A stretch of 11,038 nucleotides of DNA from Euperipatoides rowelli (lineage: Eukaryota; Onychophora; Udeonychophora; Euonychophora; Peripatopsidae): assembly GCA_003024985.2 (NCBI GenBank), contig PXIH01S0004295.1. The stretch is one strand, 5' to 3'. The notes below the pieces were generated by a model that saw only the letters and a list, made by a program, of their open reading frames with translations, did not search any database and was not told the DNA's origin. Both the position numbers and the translations under genes were made by a program. Position 1 is the stretch's first letter. Each line of letters begins with the position of its first letter. Below, piece after piece: positions 7,492 to 11,038 of this stretch.

Positions 7492-7820
7492 TTACTTAGT
7501 TGGTATAATGATTCCACATTATTAATCAAGGAGAAATTAACAAGCAGTTGTAAATTTTGCTGAATATCTATATCAATAATGTTATAGTTATCAATTGCTG
7601 AGAGTATAACAATATTAGGTGTCATCAAAAACTGAAATTGTGATGTCCAGAAATAAATTGCATTTTTTAATTTAATTATATTTACATTATCAACTATGTT
7701 AGAGGCCACATTTTCATCTGATAGGGAGGGCCCAGAGGTTAACCAGGCAGCCCTGTAGAAAACATATGAAAATTTCGAGTGAAAAAAAAATAGAAATACC
7801 TCAATGGGTACACTTACCAA
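7470..7820 (-). pseudogene. Possible N-terminal part of LINE-B ORF1
   Basis: The open frame 7820-7359 overlaps the start of the RRM frame and then runs out of frame behind it. A frameshift near 7480 would join its front part (containing SDENVASNIVDNVNIIKLK and SLINNVESLYQLS) to the VPYTREAAVV segment. The apparent start at 7820 is TTG, not ATG, and no other good ATG is seen, so the real ORF1 beginning is unknown. LINE-A does not cover this region, so it cannot be compared. Confidence 0.4.
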
Positions 7821-8009
7821 CTAAAAGTTGGGATAAGAATGAAGTTTCAAGTTATCAAATACAGGCCAAAACATAATAGAGTGCAAAAAGTCGTAAAAAA
7901 ATGATGAGTTTCTTGATAGTCATGCATCCTATAAACCACCACCTGGCGAATCCACAATATTACATTTTATTGCCTATTTCTGATTTCATTTGTAAGATTT
8001 ATACATATG

Positions 8010-8017
8010 NATATAAN
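8010..8017. other. Two undetermined bases (N)
   Basis: N at 8010 and 8017 inside a TA-rich string. They look like base-calling ambiguity and not a sized scaffold gap. Confidence 0.95.
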
Positions 8018-8420
8018 ACTTTTATAATAGATAGATGTGAAGTCCAGATCTCGACTCCACAAATGAAACTTTGTTAAATTCTTATTTTTTTTACTTTTAC
8101 AATTTTTTTTTGGTACTGTTCAGTCTATTACGATGGTTTATTTTATTCTATTTATTGTAGGATTTTGTTAGAGATGATTGTATATACTGTAATTGTAAAT
8201 ATCCTATTTCTCTGTTAGTTAATGTTTGTAAATCTTTTTATTCATCATCCCCAGGTTGAACATACTAATGTAAGAATCACCCCTGTTATAATTCCAGTAA
8301 AACAGATAGTTATTAATTTAAAAAAAATATTTTGTTCCAACTCCATTATTATCTGACTTATAACAGAAAAATAAATAAAAGTTGCATTTTAATAATTAAT
8401 GTACAGTGAGGGCTCTAGAC

Positions 8421-8439
8421 TGGGTTTGAATTCAACCCA
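8421..8439 (+). repeat. Imperfect palindrome with tRNA B-box-like core
   Basis: TGGGTTTGAATTCAACCCA: six-base arms TGGGTT and AACCCA around TGAATTC. The part GGTTTGAATTC resembles the pol III B box (GGTTCGANTCC), which in tRNA forms the T-arm. A CAGTG string lies about 18 bases upstream, too close for a normal A-box spacing. It could be a worn tRNA-derived SINE piece or chance. Confidence 0.25.
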
Positions 8440-9380
8440 TAGTCAATTTAATAATATATAAATGGCATTAGGACTATTTGTACTTAGCCTATAACTTTAT
8501 TAGAAATGTAAGAAGTTATATTTTATATATAAAAAAAAGAATAATAATTTTAATATCACAGACAAATATGAAATCTTAACTTTGCTTTAAATGTCAATTA
8601 TATTGGTCATTAGATTATTGCCAATTCGCCACACTTTTGTAGCCATTTTCCAAATGTGGTCAATTACTATCAGGTTAGACAAAAAGAGACAAATTCATTG
8701 GGATGATTTTTAAAAATAACAGTGGATGGATTATCTGTTAATGAAACAAAAGACATTAAAGTATTTTATTATTTTCAAAATTCCAGATCTCTAGTTATCT
8801 ATCGGCCATAACTGTATAACCTGTGCAGCTAAAAATGCACCATTTCTGCCCTCTTATGAACTTTTTTAAAACAGAAAAGGTTAGCACACCATTTTTTAAT
8901 ACAACACCTAAAGCATGGATGAAAAATAGGATTTGACCCAGGTGCCCAAATAAGACAAAAGACATATAAAATAATTTCTCATGCCAACAAATTATACATT
9001 AAAAACAAAACAAAACAGGCTATACACAGTTTATTTATTTATTATTGCAATTAGCCGGAACTTTACCGGAAATGTTATTCTAGGTCCGATGAACAAAATG
9101 AACATTAAGCATTTATAAATTATTTATTGGAGTATTTTTTTGTTTCTTGCTATTCATGGGATTTTTATTTCCATTTCAAAATTGCAATGTTTAGCATTCT
9201 GTTAAGCCTTAGAACTGTTAACTGGTTTCAAGTTTTTGATCAAACGTTGAAAACATTCTTTTTAATTGCTTACTAGATTAACTAAATTAGTTATTTTTCC
9301 TTAATTTTTTTTTTGTATTATTGTTAAGAATGTTTTATTTTTTTAATATTGCTTTGTTAATACACATTTATTTTAAATAA

Positions 9381-9446
9381 TAGTGTGTCACCAAAAATTT
9401 AGACTATCTATTGTACTTCTATGAAAAAAGAGATTGGGAACCAGTG
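9381..9446 (+). mobile_element. Probable 3' end of a hAT-type DNA transposon or MITE
   Basis: The stretch has GTGTGTCACCAAAAATTTAG, then after about 25 bases GAAAAAAGAGATTGGGAACCAGTG. Animal hAT elements commonly end in a terminal repeat close to AGGTTGGGAACCACTG, preceded by a GTGT-C-C-AAAATTT string; this is established family knowledge and the match here is by eye. The next eight bases (GTTTGGAG, 9447-9454) would be the target duplication. I could not find the partner left end or a matching 8-bp copy, so the element is partial or too decayed. Confidence 0.45.
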
Positions 9447-10271
9447 GTTTGGAGAAAGAATACGTGATATCGCTCAACAAATAAAACTATTGGTTCTATA
9501 CCATGAACTAAAACACTGTATAAAATTTAAATATCAGAGTTTCTTATAAACTTGATGATTATCAATTTTAAAGAAATATATATTTTAAATTTTACTTAAT
9601 TAAAATCTTTGACAGGACACCAAAATTTCTTGGCGTGCCAAGTCCAACATCTATTTGCCATCCCCGCCCTAAAGCACCAAAAGTAAAAGTTTTTATTTTG
9701 AAAACACTTTGAAATTCAAAATCATTCAGTAATTTCCCAATAACCAAGTTTGATAGGAAATATTTTTTTATATAATTTAAGAAGAAAGCCATTATTAAAT
9801 TATTTCTGGAGTCTATCTGAACTGTCAAAATATCACAAACAATCAACTAACTATTGATAAATCTTTATTAAAGTTTTCTTTTTTCTTTTTTAAATATATA
9901 GTAGTATCTGGCTTATCTGACGTTCATATTGATTAATCTATTTGATAAAAAGATTTCCCATCAATATTAATCAAGACTAAACTTTTCAAAACTTAATAAA
10001 AACTGATCTGCAGTATATGAACCACATTAGCTGGCTATTTGTCTTTTTGTATTGGCAAAATTAATTTATCATATGAAAAAAAAAAAATCCATTAGCTATG
10101 AACATTTATTTTAATAGGAATTTCAGAATCATATTAAGAAAAATGACAACATATTTTGTCTAATTTATCATAATAATATTTGTAAAAAGACGTATACTTC
10201 ATTATTACTGTAACATCATTTTCAAACAAAATATCATCAAGTTTTATTATATGCTCATGTAACAGAGGCTG
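9447..10271. other. AT-rich noncoding stretch, no gene seen
   Basis: There are stops in all frames apart from chance open frames. One less AT-rich island lies at about 9613-9680. It includes a CTTGGC-GT-GCCAAG hairpin (9629-9642) and an ACACCAAAATTT string similar to CACCAAAAATTT in the hAT-like piece at 9389. A nine-base inverted pair TTGATTAAT (9929-9937) and ATTAATCAA (9966-9974) is present but short enough for chance in this composition. Confidence 0.5.
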
Positions 10272-10574
10272 TATTGATCCCACATTGAACAAATTAATAG
10301 AAATTTTATTCAAATTAACATAGCCTTTTTTTTTTAGAACAACATGAAATATCTCAAACATAAATCTAATATTATTATAGACTCTTCCTCTTTCTTGCAT
10401 TTTTTTCTTCTGGTGCAGGATCACCTTTATGGATTTGGAAACACCATATTTTCACTCTATACAGCGAATCATTTGTCATAATTGATGAACCTCATGCGTG
10501 TGTTAATTATAATCTGCCACCAATATTTGGGTCTTCTATGTGGGCATTGACCAGTTATTTTAAGATTAAAGGTC
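10272..10574 (+). repeat. Diverged direct repeat, copy 1
   Basis: This copy aligns with 10622-10910. In the first 49 bases (10272-10320 against 10622-10670) I count 42 identities without gaps. Later shared blocks are AGAACAACATGA, CAAACATAA-TCTAATATTATTATAGAC, GATTTGGAA, ATCATTTG(G)TCATAA, CTGC-ACC and TAAGATTA-AGGTCAT. The offset changes from 350 to 364 and then to 336, so there are several indels. The unit is unclassified. The orientation given is that of the window, as no coding direction is established. Confidence 0.8.
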
Positions 10575-10621
10575 ATGTTAATAGCAGTGTCCATTGGTGC
10601 ACAAATGATATGACCATACCA

Positions 10622-10910
10622 TATTGATCACACATTGACCAAACTAATGGAACTTTTATTTAAATTCACATAGCTAATGTTACTTAGAACAACATGATAG
10701 ATATGTCAAACATAATTCTAATATTATTATAGACCCCTTTTTCTTCTTCTTCATCCATCTTTGCCTTTTTCCCACTTTTACAAGTTTGTTTTTTGAATTT
10801 GGAAATTCCATTTAAAATCTCGATCCAGCACATCATTTGGTCATAAATTGACGATCTTCATGTCTGCATTAATTGTAACCTGCTACCGTTGTAATTTAAG
10901 ATTATAGGTC
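10622..10910 (+). repeat. Diverged direct repeat, copy 2
   Basis: Second copy of the unit at 10272-10574, in the same orientation and separated from it by about 47 bases. It lacks about 28 bases present before the final TAAGATTA block of copy 1 and has extra bases in its pyrimidine-rich middle (about 10735-10790). The sequence past 10910 resembles the end of copy 1 only weakly. Confidence 0.8.
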
Positions 10911-11038
10911 ATTGTCTTTGGTATATGTATGCTATGTCCATATCATTATTATTACTCATAATAAAAGATAAATGGGCCTTGTTAAAATGCTTTTTGAATG
11001 CCTATAACTCAAAAATGGTTTTACCAATCTTATTCAAA
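10911..11038. other. AT-rich end of window, nothing identified
   Basis: No gene is seen. The last 40 bases (CCTATAACTCAAAAATGG...) read like the edge of an interspersed repeat that leaves the window, but there is too little sequence to name it. Confidence 0.4.

Larger units (their letters stand above)
3958..7820 (-). mobile_element. LINE-B: decayed L1/Tx1-like retrotransposon with ORF1 and most of ORF2, 3' part missing
   Basis: Read on the minus strand this holds ORF1 (RNA-binding fold, zinc knuckles, basic and acidic segments), then ORF2 with an almost complete AP endonuclease, linker, RT and thumb. The endonuclease N-terminus reads SLNIQGLNNPIRR, close to the known L1/Tx1-type form. The copy ends within the thumb region at about 3958: the C-terminal finger and 3' UTR present in LINE-A are absent. 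The 5' limit is not clear; 7820 is only where an open frame begins. The element is inactive, with stops and frameshifts throughout. It is tail-to-tail with LINE-A, about 1 kb away. Confidence 0.9.
7821..9380. other. AT-rich noncoding stretch, no gene seen
   Basis: About 1.5 kb with stops in all frames and no recognisable protein or RNA gene. It contains the two N bases, a tRNA-like B-box string near 8423, an A8 tract at about 8320-8327 after AT-rich sequence that could be an old retroposon 3' end, an AAACAAAACAAAAC-type A-rich run near 9003, and paired CCGGAA strings near 9055-9072. None of these is enough to define an element. Confidence 0.55.

Noticed and set aside
7750-7822. Intron-like pair on the minus strand (GTAAGT near 7817 and TTTTCTACAG near 7753)
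   Set aside because: The pair is only about 60 bp apart, both sites are short consensus strings likely in this composition, and no supported exon lies upstream.
9592-9846. Minus-strand 84-codon open frame ending in a Gly-rich segment
   Set aside because: It has no recognised motif, and its Gly-rich part corresponds to the GC-richer repeat-like island. Chance is the simplest reading.
9929-9974. Nine-base inverted repeat TTGATTAAT / ATTAATCAA
   Set aside because: It is made almost only of A and T with a 28-base spacer, so chance is likely. No terminal duplication or element body was seen.
10134-10424. Minus-strand 96-codon open frame as a gene
   Set aside because: About half lies in the direct repeat, and the second repeat copy does not keep it open. 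I kept it only as a low-score finding.
1-11038. CRISPR arrays, bacterial operons, prophage or integron
   Set aside because: There are no regularly spaced identical repeats, no ribosome-binding-site-led genes and no bacterial coding density. The LINE copies point to a eukaryotic nuclear genome.

Overview
The window is AT-rich eukaryotic nuclear DNA without an intact host gene. It looks like intergenic sequence built from decayed transposable elements. The main content is two copies of one non-LTR retrotransposon (LINE) family, together with part of a probable hAT-type DNA transposon and a diverged pair of direct repeats. Two N bases (8010, 8017) show a draft assembly. An animal host is my best guess, because an L1/Tx1-like LINE beside a hAT tail in AT-rich DNA fits many animal genomes, but nothing here fixes the species.

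Layout. 1-2897 (+) is LINE-A, which enters the window already inside its endonuclease domain and runs through the endonuclease end, linker, reverse transcriptase (RT), thumb, C-terminal zinc-finger region and a short 3' UTR ending in two AATAAA signals and an A tract. 2898-3880 is AT-rich spacer. 3881-3939 is a short repeat-like fragment ending in eleven A. 3958 to about 7820 (-) is LINE-B, tail-to-tail with LINE-A. It holds ORF1 (RNA-binding fold, zinc knuckles, basic stretch, acidic tail) and ORF2 (AP endonuclease and RT up to the thumb) but stops before the C-terminal zinc finger and 3' UTR. 7821-9380 is AT-rich DNA with only weak repeat hints. 9381-9446 resembles the 3' end of a hAT element. 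10272-10574 and 10622-10910 are two diverged copies of a repeat about 350 bp apart.

How the parts relate. LINE-A and LINE-B align domain by domain at the protein level when frameshifts and stops are followed across frames. In the best RT block (KAYDSVNH to QG) I count 29 identities in 58 residues, so they are one family but old or from different subfamilies. Both are dead: each ORF is broken several times by stops and frameshifts. Between them they show the whole element plan: ORF1 (RRM-like plus CCHC), then ORF2 (APE endonuclease, RT, C-terminal zinc finger), then a short 3' UTR. ORF1 and ORF2 of LINE-B appear to be about 10 nt apart. I do not see a convincing new functional system. The most useful points are the hidden element structure, the atypical 3' truncation of LINE-B, catalytic-motif variants, and the unclassified direct repeat at the right end.
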